DNA of 64,000 bases from Symbiodinium natans. Lineage: Eukaryota; Sar; Dinophyceae; Suessiales; Symbiodiniaceae. Made by a program: the position numbers and the translations under genes. How positions within the stretch are numbered: position 1 is the first letter of the stretch; every line of letters starts with the position of its first letter. Below the pieces are notes generated by a model. The model saw only the letters and a program-made list of their open reading frames with translations. It made no database searches and was not told the origin of the DNA. Below are positions 10,152 through 26,110 of this stretch, one piece after another. The stretch lies in assembly GCA_905221605.1 (NCBI GenBank), contig CAJNDS010002355.1:408782-472781 (forward strand), read 5' to 3'.

Positions 10152-10224
10152 CGTGCTGGGGGCAGTGGTAGTGCCAGAAGCTGTGGCACGTCTGGGCACC
10201 TTTCTCTCGAACGCAGGAACCTGA
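10152..10224 (+). CDS. Exon candidate
   Basis: After a CCAG acceptor, SVLGAVVVPEAVARLGTFLS ends at NAG with a GA donor. Short, with a hydrophobic helix. Unknown function. Confidence 0.38.
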
Positions 10225-10339
10225 AGAGACCAACTCTGCTTTGGCAGATGGTTTTTGCGTTGTCCCTCCCCTTCGAACAATCGCGTGAAGACCTCTTTTA
10301 GAAGGCTTGGATGATAAACGAACACCCATTTGAGGCTTG

Positions 10340-10523
10340 GAGGGTTTCGGGGAGCCGCTTTTGGGCTAAAGCCGACGGAGTCTTAGGTTATAATCAACGG
10401 TGCAAGTCCGTAAACGGCTCCAGCATCCGCCTTCTCGCAAGACCGCACAAGAGGTTCTTGAAGCACCTTCCCGACTTAGATGACATGTTTTCAGAGGTCA
10501 TGCCAAATGTACCGCCCTTTTAA
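10340..10523 (+). CDS. Exon candidate ending in a stop
   Basis: The frame GSRFWAKADGVLGYNQRCK is followed by VNGSSIRLLARPHKRFLKHL and PDLDDMFSEVMPNVPPF, then TAA. It could be a C-terminal exon. No family recognised. Confidence 0.4.
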
Positions 10524-10578
10524 AGGACAACATACACCTTACCTCTCCTGGACAGCCTTCAACCAGACAGGTTCTGGC

Positions 10579-10675
10579 AGAATTGCGCTGCCCGTGGCCT
10601 CTGCGATAAGCGCTACGAGTTCAGGGACCTCCGCATCCACGATAGCCCAGAAGGCCAGAGAGCCGAAGTCCTGGC
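10579..10675 (+). CDS. Exon candidate
   Basis: After GGCAG the frame reads NCAARGLCDKRYEFRDLRIH then DSPEGQRAEVLAF, ending near a GC donor. Strongly protein-like. Unknown family. Confidence 0.45.
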
Positions 10676-10911
10676 TTTTGGGGTTTCGGGGTTCGGGATC
10701 AGGCGCTCTCAACTCTGAACCCTAAGCTGGATTGTAAAAGAACAGGGCATACAGGGGACTCGCGGGAACCAAGCCTTAATCCCATAAACCATGAATCCTA
10801 GACCCTAAACCTTTAGGGTAGCCTTCACCCCATATGAGTCTTACCAAAGCCCATATGAGTCCGAAACCTTAAACCTTTTATGAGGATTTCGGGTTTCTCC
10901 CTTCCCTCCGC

Positions 10912-11000
10912 CGCCCCCCTTGGAGGTTCCCCCAAGGGCCATTTCAAGCCATTGGGGCATGCGGACTTCCTGGAATCCTGGGCCGGGGAGGCACCGAAGA
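10912..11000 (+). CDS. Exon candidate
   Basis: The frame reads LGGSPKGHFKPLGHADFLES then WAGEAPK. A CCCAAG acceptor at 10937 would start it at GHFKPL. Unknown family. Confidence 0.35.
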
Positions 11001-11637
11001 GGGGGTGGTGAGACAGTTTCGGGGGGTCGAAGGCTCATAGCTGCTTAAGGATTCAAAGGGTTTAGAGTTGGAGTCTTGGGGGTTCTTAAGGTTTTAGGCT
11101 TTGTAGGGGGTGAGGGCCGGAGAGTTGGGGGCTGGGAGTTTAGGGTTTGGAGCTGAGGGTTGAAGGATTGAGGGCTGAGAATGTACGCATTGAAGGTCGA
11201 GAGCTTGAGGATTGTATGTATGGAGGGCTTCGGCTTGAGGGATTTCCAGAAAGCCTCCCCCCCCCCCACCGCTTCCCTCAACCCCATTATTACGTGGGGT
11301 TTAGGGTTTAGGGGCCCAGCAGAGACTTGGGTTGCTGCGTGCGTTCCGGCTAAGATGCCAAGCAACACAGAGAGTGGCTGCCTAGGGTCGTGTTGACAAT
11401 GAAACTGGCAATCCCTCGGCTCCAGCAGCACAGTTGGATGTAGACTCTTACAGCGAGCTGTGTGGTAGGGCCTTGGGGTTTCATTTTAGTTGCAAAAGCC
11501 CTTCCCCCGTTCACCAAACCCTTACATACATACGGAATACCTTAAAACTTAAAACCCCTGCGAGATGATGTCCAAAACCCTAGACCTAAACCCTAAATCC
11601 TCAACCCTCAACCCTAAACCCTAAACCCCAATCCCAG

Positions 11638-17339
<5,702 letters not shown>

Positions 17340-17349
17340 GTGCATGTGG

Positions 17350-17925
17350 GAGTAGGGTTAGTATGTCCAGGGTCTATTGGGTGACTTGGAGGGTTCATGG
17401 GTGCTTGTAGTTGCGGTTCATAATGTAGGGTAAGCTATGGTTAGCAGTGGTGTTAACCTGATTTAAAGGATACTTCTAACTCAGCTTCTAGCCCTACTTA
17501 TTACCTTACTCCTGGACCTAGTATGGCATGTTGCTAGTATGGCCAGCGGAGATGGTACATTCAAAGCTCCGTTGTTTGAGTATGCAAATCAGGGTTTAGG
17601 GTAGCTTGGGGTTCAGGTCTTAGGGCACTGCTTTCGCGTGATTTTTGTTGCCCAAGTATTCTTCGAGACCTTAGATGAGGTCCTTTGCATGGCCTTGGGG
17701 TTTCTTGCTTCAGCAGCCTGTTGCAGTAGTCCTTGCACTGCGCATGACTTTTGTTGACGTTTGAGGCAACCTTGAAACCCTAAACCCGAAACACCCCCAA
17801 ACCCGAAGCACCCCTGAGGCCTGAATATCCTCCTCCTTGCTCCCAAGACAAATTCCTGAAGCCTAAATCTCCTTCCTCCTCACTCCCAAGCCAAGCGACC
17901 CCAAGCTCCCGACAAGCCACAGGAG
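17350..17925. other. Intron or intergenic stretch
   Basis: Near 17381-17415 a sequence resembling the left end of family A (ACTTGGAGGGTTCATGG) occurs, but no matching right end is clear. Sparse heptamers at 17590 and 17775. Confidence 0.35.
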
Positions 17926-17926
17926 C

Positions 17927-18000
17927 GACGACGCAGATGACAATCGGAACATCGCGCTGATGACGATGTGTCTGGCCTGGGATTGTGGAATGGAAGGTCT
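17927..18000 (+). CDS. Exon candidate
   Basis: The frame DDADDNRNIALMTMCLAWDC then GMEGLK is bounded by AG and a GG-rich edge. It could continue the JmjC gene or begin another. Unknown. Confidence 0.35.
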
Positions 18001-18174
18001 AAAGGGTTCAGGGCTGAGGGCGAAAGTCGTGTCCTGTAGCCTAAGCCCGCAAACCTGTCGTCGGCTGGGCCTATTTTCTGATTGGTTGTCGCTGCTCATT
18101 GTGGTCAGTGGCTTGAGAGCGAAGGGACCTTCCACGCCAGCTCAAATGTGCATATGTGCATGCATGTGCTGAAT

Positions 18175-18332
18175 GTAAAGTTCGACCCACCGCCCAAACG
18201 CTTGATCAACAAGACCTTCACCGTAGACTCCCGGCACACCCGGGCTGCAAAATCTCAAGATGAGTTGCTCCACCATGCTGACTACGCATGTTCCCTGAAC
18301 TCCATGCCTCCGCAGCATGCTTTGTTGCGTAA
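18175..18332 (+). CDS. Exon candidate
   Basis: The frame VKFDPPPKRLINKTFTVDSR continues HTRAAKSQDELLHHADYACS and NSMPPQHALLR. Protein-like throughout, just upstream of an AT microsatellite. No family recognised. Confidence 0.45.
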
Positions 18333-18379
18333 TTGTATCTATTTCTGAATCTATATGCCCCATGCAATCCAGAGCCAAA

Positions 18380-18464
18380 ATCTGTACATATATATGTATA
18401 TGTATATGTACATGTATATGTATATGTATACGTATACGTATACGTATATGTATATGTATAAATA

Positions 18465-18513
<49 letters not shown>

Positions 18514-18536
18514 CATATACATATATGTATATAGAG
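18380..18536. repeat. AT microsatellite
   Basis: TATATG/TATACG repeats. Overlapping open frames are artefacts. Confidence 0.9.
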
Positions 18537-18798
18537 CGCTATTCAGAATGGTATCAGTTCTGGGAGCTTCGAAAACTATGGGATTCTTCTCAGCCTGCAA
18601 GCACCATCGTGTAGTGCTTTATGGGAAACGAGCTAAGGCTGCAGGTTCTCTGTTTGGCGCTGCCAGAAGGGTATAGGATTTCTAGGGTTTATGGTTTTGG
18701 GCCATGTACCCTGTGCACTAACCAATCAGGCATGTGAGCTTTGGACAGGTGAGGACGCAGGTATTCTTTCCTTGCGTTTCCTCCTAAGACTGCGCTGA

Positions 18799-18955
18799 GG
18801 TTCCAAACAGAAGAGGTCTTTGACCCCAGCTACTGCTCAGATCCTCCCTCCTACGTTGGCTTGAGTAACTTGGCAGGAGGAGGTGGCCGCCTTTTTTTGC
18901 TAAACTCGGCCTTCCACAGCTGGCAGCTTCCATCAATGTACAAATCTTTGAGCCC
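18799..18955 (+). CDS. Exon candidate
   Basis: The frame RFQTEEVFDPSYCSDPPSYV continues GLSNLAGGGGRLFLLNSAFH and SWQLPSMYKSL. No Met start, so a start-based gene finder would miss it. CCCTAAA heptamers (18960-18993) follow and precede the next exon candidate at 19030, in keeping with an intron. Confidence 0.48.
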
Positions 18956-19029
18956 CAAAACCCAAAACCCTAAACCCTAAACCCTAAACCCTCCCCAAAC
19001 CTTGAAACCCGAAGCCAAGATCTGCTGAG

Positions 19030-19118
19030 GTGAGTACGACGTGATGTGGGGGGAGTTCCCAGGTAGCGAAGCGGTTCCACGGTGCATGAACCACATCAAG
19101 AGCTTTGGCCTGCACCAG
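19030..19118 (+). CDS. Exon candidate flanked by opposed heptamer arrays
   Basis: The frame EYDVMWGEFPGSEAVPRCMN then HIKSFGLHQ. C-rich heptamers end 37 bases upstream and G-rich heptamers (19119-19172) begin immediately downstream. Likely the same gene as 18799-18955. Unknown family. Confidence 0.48.
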
Positions 19119-19375
19119 GGTTTAGGGTTTAGGGTTTAGGGTTTCGGGTTTGGGTTTAGGGTTTAGGGTTTAGGTTCTCAGGGGCGTCTTCCGGCATGCG
19201 AGCTGACAGGCGAAACAAGCTCCACCTTACATGTGGTGCGGGGTGAGGGTCTTGGGTTTACCAGGCCTGGGCTAGTGCCGATGACCGCTGAACTCTAGAC
19301 CCGAAACCATGCACCCTAAACCTTAAACCCTGAACCCTGAAATCTAACTTTGCTTCAGCTTTTTTTGCCACCCAG

Positions 19376-19446
19376 GATGGGCTATCCCAATTGGAAACTC
19401 GGCTGGCAATTGGGGAGGCCTCCGAGTATGATGGAGCTGCCTTCGG
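19376..19446 (+). CDS. Exon candidate
   Basis: After CCCAG: DGLSQLETRLAIGEASEYDG then AAFG. G-rich heptamers follow at 19450-19490; C-rich ones precede at 19310-19345. Confidence 0.45.
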
Positions 19447-19504
19447 GTCTGGGGTTTAGGGTTTGGGGTTTAGGGTTTAGGGTTAGGGTTGTAAGGACCT
19501 TTGT

Positions 19505-19602
19505 AGTTAGAATGGGGTTTTGGGAGTTATTATAATATAGTACAGTCACATAGCGACCCTAAGGGAGTACTAGTAGTATTGATTCCGACCCCAATATTAC
19601 TG
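19505..19602. mobile_element. Family C element, diverged
   Basis: Contains AGTTAGAATGGGG, a middle block with CATAGCGACCCTAAGGG, and ends GATTCCGACCCCAATATTA, matching family C elsewhere. Confidence 0.5.
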
Positions 19603-19639
19603 CATGTGCTTCTCTAATGAACCTGAACACAAACCTACA

Positions 19640-19755
19640 GTCTTGACTTTCCTCTGCTTGGAGCCGGTTTTTGATCAACCAGCGGCTCTTTTGGCGGCTC
19701 GACGCGTTGTAGAGCCCTCATCCGTCACAAACCACATCGTAGCACCTGATGAGAC
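19640..19755 (+). CDS. Exon candidate
   Basis: The frame VLTFLCLEPVFDQPAALLAA continues RRVVEPSSVTNHIVAPDE. The same frame reopens after CCCTAAA repeats (19765-19785) as FLPDEGRSSSKRLQSVR to about 19860. Unknown family. Confidence 0.42.
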
Positions 19756-20033
19756 CCCTAAACCCCAAACCCTAAACCCTGTCAATTTTCTACCTGACGA
19801 AGGAAGAAGTTCCTCGAAGCGCTTGCAAAGCGTGCGCACGGTGGTGGCCTTAGTGCTGAGGGGGCGGGGGGGGAGAATGCAGGGGGACGATCGTTCACAC
19901 AAGCAACGCACTGTGATATTTTCCTTTATATCGTGTATATTGCATGTTACAGGTTACGTATTGTTGAATACGCATGATATTTTACAGTCAGGGCGGGGTT
20001 ACTAATATGTGCGTTTACAAGGCTTCAGGACAG

Positions 20034-20110
20034 TCAGCCTTAAAGCGGGAATCCGACCTGGGATCTCCGTGGAGCCTCGTAGTGACTTCTGGGATTTGCG
20101 CTCGCGATGG
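20034..20110 (+). CDS. Exon candidate with GTAAGC donor
   Basis: After GGACAG the frame VSLKAGIRPGISVEPRSDFW then DLRSRW ends exactly at GTAAGC. Good splice signals on both sides. Unknown family. Confidence 0.48.
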
Positions 20111-20571
20111 GTAAGCGTTGCCCCGTAGTGGAGGCAACGGTGGGTTTAGCCGGGTGGTGGGTCATGAATGAAGTGAGTCAGGCTGAAATGAGAAAGCTCA
20201 GGAACACTTGCAGTTACCTGACGCCCGCTATGTGTAGAGCTTGCACAGAACACCAGGTGTCCAGGCAAGCCTCGAGCACTGTGCGACCTCAACCATAGTT
20301 TAGCCTCACATGGGCAAAGGGCGCAAACTGAAGAATGGCTCACGAAGCGGTAGATCCCAGATTTCTGCAGTCAAAAAATGGTCAATCAGGCATTAAGAAT
20401 GTACCCAGCCCAGTGGTCTTGACATGAACTGGCCCTCCTGCACCTAGCCCATAAGAAAGGGACCACATCTTCGTGGAACATCTTGAACTACTTGACTCCA
20501 TAGGGGTCCAACCCGGGTGGATGGCATCTAGGGTTGCTCAAGCACCCTGTTTCCGGGCCCGCTGAGACGAA

Positions 20572-20632
20572 AAGTCGTTCATCAAGTTCTGGAAAGCTCG
20601 AGAGCGATATCCGAAAGACGAGATCAAGGCGG
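20572..20632 (+). CDS. Exon candidate with GTAAGG donor
   Basis: The frame DEKSFIKFWKARERYPKDEI then KA sits between a CTGAG acceptor and GTAAGG. G-rich heptamers follow at 20653-20681. Confidence 0.48.
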
Positions 20633-20710
20633 GTAAGGGCTCTGGGCCACTGGTTAGGGGTTTAGGGTTTAGGGTTTAGGGCTTCCTAGTCGAGAATTCT
20701 GTGGAGTAGT

Positions 20711-20818
20711 CATGAGAAGTCTCGCTTGGATTGCATACTTCCTGAGCCTTGCAGCGCTAGAGCAGCACCTCAACTACGACGTGCAACGCGAGACAAGATC
20801 TCTCATCCTCAAGCCCTG
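20711..20818 (+). CDS. Exon candidate or short ORF
   Basis: Starts ATG and reads MRSLAWIAYFLSLAALEQHL then NYDVQRETRSLILKP before TGA. The first 20 residues look like a signal peptide or membrane helix. Alternatively it is an internal exon. Unknown. Confidence 0.38.
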
Positions 20819-20949
20819 AAGACTTCTCATCGTTTTTGGCTCTGAATCAAGCCATTCATACAGAACCGGAAACCCAAAAAAACAATCACACCACACTACA
20901 AAACTAAAACGAATTGCGAAACACTTTCCTTCCCCTCCCCCCCCCTCTC

Positions 20950-21015
20950 GGGCAAGCACCTCAGCTCAGACCTCGGAGTGCCATTGCAAGGGAATCCTTG
21001 GACTTTTCGCCCTGA
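20950..21015 (+). CDS. Exon candidate
   Basis: The frame GKHLSSDLGVPLQGNPWTFR then PELG runs into TTTAGGG sequence. Unknown. Confidence 0.35.
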   Translation, partial: GQAPQLRPRSAIARESLDFSP

Positions 21016-21223
21016 GCTGGGTTTAGGGTTTATAGGGTGTAGGGATGAGGGCCTGACGAAAAGTGCACTTGACACCCAAAATAGCAAAGAATCTTCAAAC
21101 AAAAACCTATAGGCCTCAAACCCTGAAGCCATCACACCTCAAAACGGCCTGAATCCTAGCCCTCAAACCCTCCAACCCTCCAAGCCGCACACCCTCAAAG
21201 CCTCAACCACAAACCTCTGTGCT

Positions 21224-21296
21224 AAAGCCCAGGCCGCCTGGAAGCGCTTCAACTCAGAGGAGCTTGAAGGGACCTGGGCCGAGAAGGCAATCCAGT
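21224..21296 (+). CDS. Exon candidate
   Basis: The frame AKAQAAWKRFNSEELEGTWA then EKAIQ. It has helix-like spacing of Trp and charged residues and is broadly similar in style to 6862-6957. Unknown. Confidence 0.42.
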
Positions 21297-21427
21297 GGCC
21301 TGAGTGTGGAATTTGGATTTCGGGTTCAGGCTTTCAGGCTTTTAGGGTTCTATGGCTCCAGGGTTTTTAGGGTTCTTGGGTTTTGGGGTTTTAGGAAGCC
21401 GTACTCAGCGGACCATTTGATCTTCGA

Positions 21428-21466
21428 AGCCCTAAACCCTAAACCCTAAACCCTAAACCCTAAACC
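21428..21466 (-). repeat. CCCTAAA array before exon candidate
   Basis: About five units, followed by the exon candidate at 21467-21530 (HFAWKVFNSTALAQLAKESG); G-rich 9-mers and heptamers (21540-21683) follow that. Confidence 0.8.
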
Positions 21467-21531
21467 CACACTTCGCTTGGAAGGTCTTCAACAGCACGGC
21501 GCTTGCACAGCTGGCGAAGGAGAGCGGGGCT
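21467..21531 (+). CDS. Exon candidate between opposed arrays
   Basis: The frame HFAWKVFNSTALAQLAKESG has a GC donor near its end and a stop just after. It sits between C-rich and G-rich heptamer arrays. Confidence 0.42.
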
Positions 21532-21539
21532 TAGTGCGA

Positions 21540-21683
21540 AGGTTTATAGGGTTTAGGTGTTCAGGTTTTAGGGTTCAGGGTTTAGGGTTAGGGTTCAGGG
21601 TTCAGGATTCAGGGTTCAGGGTTCAGGGTTCAGGGTTTAGGGTTTAGGGTTTAGGGTTTAGGGTTTAGGGTTTTTTAGGGTTT
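21540..21683 (+). repeat. TTCAGGG and TTTAGGG array
   Basis: A block of TTCAGGG variants passing into perfect TTTAGGG units. The shift from one variant to another suggests local expansion. Confidence 0.85.
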
Positions 21684-21706
21684 GACCCACTGTGACCCCC
21701 TGCCAG

Positions 21707-21782
21707 GATGTGAGTTGCGCCATGGAGGGATTAAGGGGACCTGAACGGCAGCTCCGGGACGGTAACTGGGCCGCAGTGGATT
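21707..21782 (+). CDS. Exon candidate
   Basis: After TGCCAG: DVSCAMEGLRGPERQLRDGN then WAAVD. Unknown family. Confidence 0.42.
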
Positions 21783-21956
21783 CAGGGTTTAGGCCTGCAG
21801 GTTCAGATGCAACAAAGTCAACAAAGTTGCCAGAATCAGCATACTAGGGTTTAGGGTTTAGGGTAGCATCTAGGAACCCAAGCACGTATAGAATCTTGAC
21901 TTTCGCCGGCAAGCCGGCAGGACACAACTTTGCCCTTGCCTTTCCCTGGCGCAGTC

Positions 21957-22001
21957 CTTGATGGCCTAACCAATGCAAGTTGCACCGATGTGTGTGGCAA
22001 G
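21957..22001 (+). CDS. Exon candidate with GTGAGT donor
   Basis: After GGCGCAG: VLDGLTNASCTDVCGK and then GTGAGT. Consensus-like splice sites. Confidence 0.42.
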
Positions 22002-22371
22002 GTGAGTCCTGGGACGCTCGCAACGAGTACTCCCTGGCTGGAAGCACCAAGGGTCTCACGGTGTTTTAAGGCCTTGGGGTTTAGGGTTGAGGGCTTAGGG
22101 TTTAGGAGTATCTAGAAGAGACCTGCTAGCAAAGGGTTTTCAGCGATACCCGGAGAAGGACGATTGCCACTGACGTGTGTGAATACCTACGTTGCCTTTA
22201 TGACTGCAAGTGCGGGCTTACGTGTGTGTGTGTGTGAACGGATGCACGAACATGTCCCATGTATCTCCGAGGTTACACCGACGAAAGGCACCAAGAGTTG
22301 TAGCCGTCTGCGGCACCAGTCCGACAGAGCGGACTTGTTTCTCTTGAAGAAAAGGTGGCGACTCCCTGAAA

Positions 22372-22668
22372 GTGCAGGCTTTGAAATTGTTAGGCTGCCT
22401 TGCATTTGCAGAAAAAGATCCTCTGGAAGACTATCCAAAGCGCAGGACCATGACTGGAAGAGCCCTACCCCTAAACAATCCTGAACCCAAAAATGCGAAA
22501 CTGCTACAGGCTGCTAAAGCCTCACATCCATCTCTTAACCCGTCTATTGAGTCTATTGGGCCTGCAAAAGGCGCAAAATGCTGTGTTTGCAAAGTGAAGG
22601 AGAGGAGAACGCAAGCCAGAATTCTCCAGCACCTCTGCTGGCTCCTGGTTGAGGGTTCAAGGCTTTAG
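22372..22668 (+). CDS. Exon candidate(s) in a 98-codon frame
   Basis: The first part includes EKDPLEDYPKRRTMTG after a GCAG at 22417; the later part has NAKLLQAAKASHPS and a Cys pair in GAKCCVCKVKERR. Composition changes in the middle (around 22465-22490, near-CCCTAA text), so it may be two exons. Unknown. Confidence 0.35.
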   Translation: MQALKLLGCLAFAEKDPLEDYPKRRTMTGRALPLNNPEPKNAKLLQAAKASHPSLNPSIESIGPAKGAKCCVCKVKERRTQARILQHLCWLLVEGSRL

Positions 22669-22678
22669 GTTTAGAATA

Positions 22679-22800
22679 TACTTGGTGGACTTCGTAAGTA
22701 GGTGTCAAAGAGATGATACGTACCTCAAATTATTCAAAGGGACCCTGATTGGGTGATCCTACTTAATGGCCACTTACTACATTCCCCGATCCTCCAAGTA
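22679..22800. mobile_element. Family A element, diverged
   Basis: Left end TACTTGGTGGACTTCG, right end GATCCTCCAAGTA. Only the outer 10-11 bases pair well, so this is a weak member. Confidence 0.4.
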
Positions 22801-23009
22801 GACTTCGGGTTCACAAAATCCTCCCTCCCTCCATCCCAATCCCTCCGCAGCCACCTCGCTGCGACACGAAGTTCCATGCCACGGGTAAGTCACGCCGGGC
22901 TCGCTTGGATTCCTCTTGTACGGCTTGGGGTTTAATGGGTTTGAGGGCCTTCTTTGACCGGCGCGGGGCAACACTTGTCAAGTCATTCAAAGAGTCCCGT
23001 GTTTTGGCA

Positions 23010-23101
23010 GGATTTGAGGGCTCTTGTTGGTGCGCGGGGAGTCGGCCCAGCAAGTCTGCTGGAAATTCAGAGTTCTCAGAAAGATCACAGACGCGAGCTC
23101 G
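23010..23101 (+). CDS. Exon candidate with GTAAGC donor
   Basis: After TTTTGGCAG: DLRALVGARGVGPASLLEIQ then SSQKDHRREL, ending at GTAAGC. Among the better exon candidates. Unknown family. Confidence 0.5.
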
Positions 23102-23220
23102 TAAGCACCGGCTGCAACAACAGTGAGACTCCTCCACGCCCCTTCCGCAAGCCTACACCCTTGAAGTCCCACTGTGCCTTGAATCATCTGAAGGAATGTA
23201 CCCAGTCACTCGCCAGGCAT

Positions 23221-23301
23221 TGACTGCGCGAACTTCGAAGCAACTCAGCGCAGGCTGAAATTAAACCGGAGCGGAGCGCCGTGCTATTCTTGCAACAATG
23301 A
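23221..23301 (+). CDS. Possible C-terminal exon
   Basis: The frame LRELRSNSAQAEIKPERSAV then LFLQQ ends at TGA TAA. It could close the gene to which 23010-23101 belongs. Confidence 0.38.
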
Positions 23302-23749
23302 TAAAAGCAAAAAGCAAAAACTCTACAGCCGCGCGCCAGCTCCTGCTCCGGTTGCGATAAAGAGGACGCCACGAAGGACGAGGCATGCTGTTTAAAGGCA
23401 TGCCCCGCGTCGGTGCTGTCACCGAAAAAGGGAAGACGGCCATGATTCCATGAGATTGGCTTCCTAGATTAGGTATGTATGTATCGAGTACAGTAGCCCT
23501 GTAAATTTTCGGGCAACCCCTATCACATGCATTTTCCATCCTATCGCGTGACCGCAGCCACGTGTGTTGCTGTTTTACGCATTCTTGTCGTGAGTATTGT
23601 TTTGTTGCTTGCAGAAGGTCTTCTGCGGGCCATGTTAGCGGCAGGCGCTGCTCTACTACTTCGCAGCGTAGGCTCGTACACAGGAATGCCATCCCATCGC
23701 TATCCAGCCCACAGTCAGCCAACTTGTCTACAGACAGCATGAGCCATAA

Positions 23750-23862
23750 CCTCCTAAACCCTAAACCCTAAACCCTAAACCCTAAAACCCTAAAACCCTA
23801 AAACCCTAAAACCCTAAAACCCTAAACCCTGAACCCTAAGCCCTAAACCCTAAACCCTAAAC
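23750..23862 (-). repeat. CCCTAAA and CCCTAAAA array
   Basis: About 15 units, with a block of five 8-base CCTAAAAC variants in the middle. It ends six bases before the acceptor of the exon at 23868. Confidence 0.9.
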
Positions 23863-23867
23863 CCCAG

Positions 23868-24020
23868 GGTTGAAGGAGTCAGAGTCGGTGACAAACAAAG
23901 CACCTACGACATGCATGCCGAAGTGTATAGTCCGTGCCTCTGGCACTACTGGTGCACTGCGCTCCGTACAGCTAGGATGATCGCTTTGGCTTCCGACCCA
24001 TGGCTGATGAATCTGGGGGA
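23868..24020 (+). CDS. Exon candidate between opposed arrays
   Basis: Acceptor CCCCAG then G; the frame VEGVRVGDKQSTYDMHAEVY continues SPCLWHYWCTALRTARMIAL and ASDPWLMNLGE. G-rich heptamers follow at 24026-24053. Strong amino-acid signature (many Trp/Tyr/Cys). Unknown family. Confidence 0.5.
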
Positions 24021-24364
24021 AGTGGGGTTTAGGGTTTAGGGTTTCGGGTTTAGGGTGGCCCCCTCTAGTCTTTGGAGCTTGTGAAAGGATGTCTGCTTAC
24101 CTCAGATGCATCTTCAAATGGGTTCCTGTGACCACGTCGCGAGCACTTCTCGCGACCGAGCTGCCCCCTGCCTCCCTGAAATAATGAGGGAATCACCTTC
24201 GGGGGTAAGCCATTCAGTGTCGCAGCCATGAGTGCTTCCACGAGATGGGCCCCGGCACGAGGGTTCTATAAGCAAAACCTGCCCCCAGACGCAGAGACCG
24301 GTACTTAGAACCCAGTTCCATCCACGTCCTGCTTGTCCCTTTCCTGTCTTTCCAAAAAAAAAAC

Positions 24365-24465
24365 GGGGCTTTACGAAAAGGAGGGACCCCTGTACACCCC
24401 AAATTGTAGGATCGATCCCTTGTAACAAGAACAAGAATAAGGTACCCCGATTATCGTAAACCCCC
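24365..24465. mobile_element. Family B element
   Basis: Left end GGGCTTTACGAAAAGGAGGG, right end GGTACCCCGATTATCGTAAA then CCCCC. The interior ACCCCAAATTGTAGGAT matches the copy at 7653-7756. Frames just downstream (24466-24570) are open in two registers. Confidence 0.7.
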
Positions 24466-24584
24466 AAATCGAAAAGGCGGCAGTAGCAACAGCAGGGGCC
24501 CCAAACGCAAGCACCGAGAGAGACATCTCCCGAGTTCCGACTTCAGGCCCCTGCCCCAGACACGCTTGGGGCTTGTAGAAGGGT

Positions 24585-24658
24585 TTAGGGTTTTTTGGGG
24601 TTTAGGGTTTAGGGTTTAGGGTCTGGGGTCTAGGGTTTAGGGTTTAGGGTTTAGGGTT
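24585..24658 (+). repeat. TTTAGGG array
   Basis: About nine units with single-base variants. Confidence 0.85.
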
Positions 24659-24826
24659 GGCTGGGAAACCCGGAACCCCAAAATCCCCCAAACCCGCAAG
24701 AAGCATCTCCCGGTCGCCCTCTCTGGTTTCGGAGTACCGCGGGCTTAACCTCAAATTCCTGTATCCCTAATTCCGCTTTGGAGTGTGCCTCGAGCTTGCC
24801 TTCCCTGTCTTGTGCGAAGTGTCAGT

Positions 24827-24927
24827 TTTAGCCAGCCACAGCTGTGGCATGCTTTTGTGGCAGAAGGAGCCAGCTTCCAGGACAGAAACACGCGTGTCGC
24901 TTTTCGCCACGAATCCAATCCTTGTCA
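24827..24927 (+). CDS. Exon candidate
   Basis: After TTTTAG: QPQLWHAFVAEGASFQDRNT then RVAFRHESNPCQ, ending at a GT donor (GTCCTG). Protein-like. Unknown family. Confidence 0.45.
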
Positions 24928-25023
24928 GGTCCTGCGACCTGCATTGGCTGTTGAAGTTTCTGCCAGGGCTTTTTCAGGGCTTTTAGGCTTATAGAGCCTC
25001 GAGAGTTTCTAGGTCATCACGCA

Positions 25024-25187
25024 GGGACCCTGGCGTCGGGCTTGTAGTACGGCTGAATTTGAGCGGCCTTTGAGGGTTTTAGGGCGGTTCAAAATGTTGT
25101 GTCCCGATCTAACAAGCCCCTCCATCCTGAAGAAAATACACGGCACCAGAACCCGGCAAGCCTCAACAAGGGCGCAGTCATGTAAGC
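25024..25187 (+). CDS. Exon candidate, no internal start
   Basis: After CACGCAG the frame reads GPWRRACSTAEFERPLRVLG, RFKMLCPDLTSPSILKKIHG and TRTRQASTRAQS, then a GTAAGC donor. Long, basic and convincingly coding. Unknown family. Confidence 0.5.
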
Positions 25188-25270
25188 TATAAAAGCCCGA
25201 GCCCCGAAGCCCTTATACACCCTAAAGCTTGGAAGCCCTGAATCCGGAAAGCCCTCGACATCATCCCCCC

Positions 25271-25395
25271 TCCTAATATAGGAGCCTTAATAATTAGAAC
25301 AAGGCTTTGGGGGGGGGCGAATATAGTAAAATTATATATAGAAATAGAGGGACCATGAGGGAATGCTATTTTGCAACAATTCCGAGCCCTTTTTT
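25271..25395. mobile_element. Family C element
   Basis: Contains CTAATATAGGAGCC, AATTAGAACAAGG, AGGGACCATGAGGGAAT and AATTCCGAGCCC in the family order. Confidence 0.6.
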
Positions 25396-25511
25396 ACAAC
25401 ATGCGGATGTGTGTGTGTGGCTCGAGTCTAGGAGCTTGCTCATTGTTTTTTTTGCAACAGGTCGAAGTCTCTGCCTCTGTCAATCATGTCCTTTAAAGAA
25501 ATACTGATTTT

Positions 25512-25655
25512 ACGCATATATCTTTACATTTATATTTATATTTATACTTCTATTTGTATTTGTATTTGTATATTTCTGTTTATTTATTTGTCTATCTATC
25601 TATTCATTCATTCATTCATTCATATGTATTTGCTAATTTAATTTATACATACATA
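25512..25655. repeat. AT-rich microsatellite
   Basis: TTTATA, TTTGTA and CATT repeats. Confidence 0.85.
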
Positions 25656-25825
25656 CACTGGCAAACTGAGGTTGATAGTAAGCACAATGATAACTTTAAA
25701 CAGAGTATCTCACTCAGCAAGAGGATCAAGCCGCTCGGCGACTCGAAGCCATGGCAGGAAACTGGGCACTGCTGCTGATTTCGTGCCCTCCCAAGCAACC
25801 GCATACTTAAAACAACCGGTGGAGA

Positions 25826-26110
25826 GGGTTCCAAGTTGCTAAGCCTCCTGGCTTCAATCGATCAAGCTGAAGGCAAAGATGAGGCTCGAATTGTTATTGC
25901 TTTCGGCGTCAAATCATTCAATGAACCCCTTTTCTCGGCTAGCAAACCTGGTCCAAGCCTGATGTTTGAGCTTGTCAGTTGGATGTTGCACGGTTGTCAG
26001 GGCTCGTGGTTTCTCAATAATTGGCTTTGCGGAAGCCCCATCCTGGCTATGGCATGTCATGATCAGGCTATCCCCAAAATCCCGAAGCTGACCTACACCT
26101 ACTGCAGGTT
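25826..26110 (+). CDS. Exon candidate(s)
   Basis: From a CCAAG acceptor: LLSLLASIDQAEGKDEARIV, IAFGVKSFNEPLFSASKPGP, SLMFELVSWMLHGCQ and on to about 26110. One of the longest convincing stretches in this part. It may hold more than one exon. Unknown family; lies upstream of the sulfotransferase. Confidence 0.48.
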
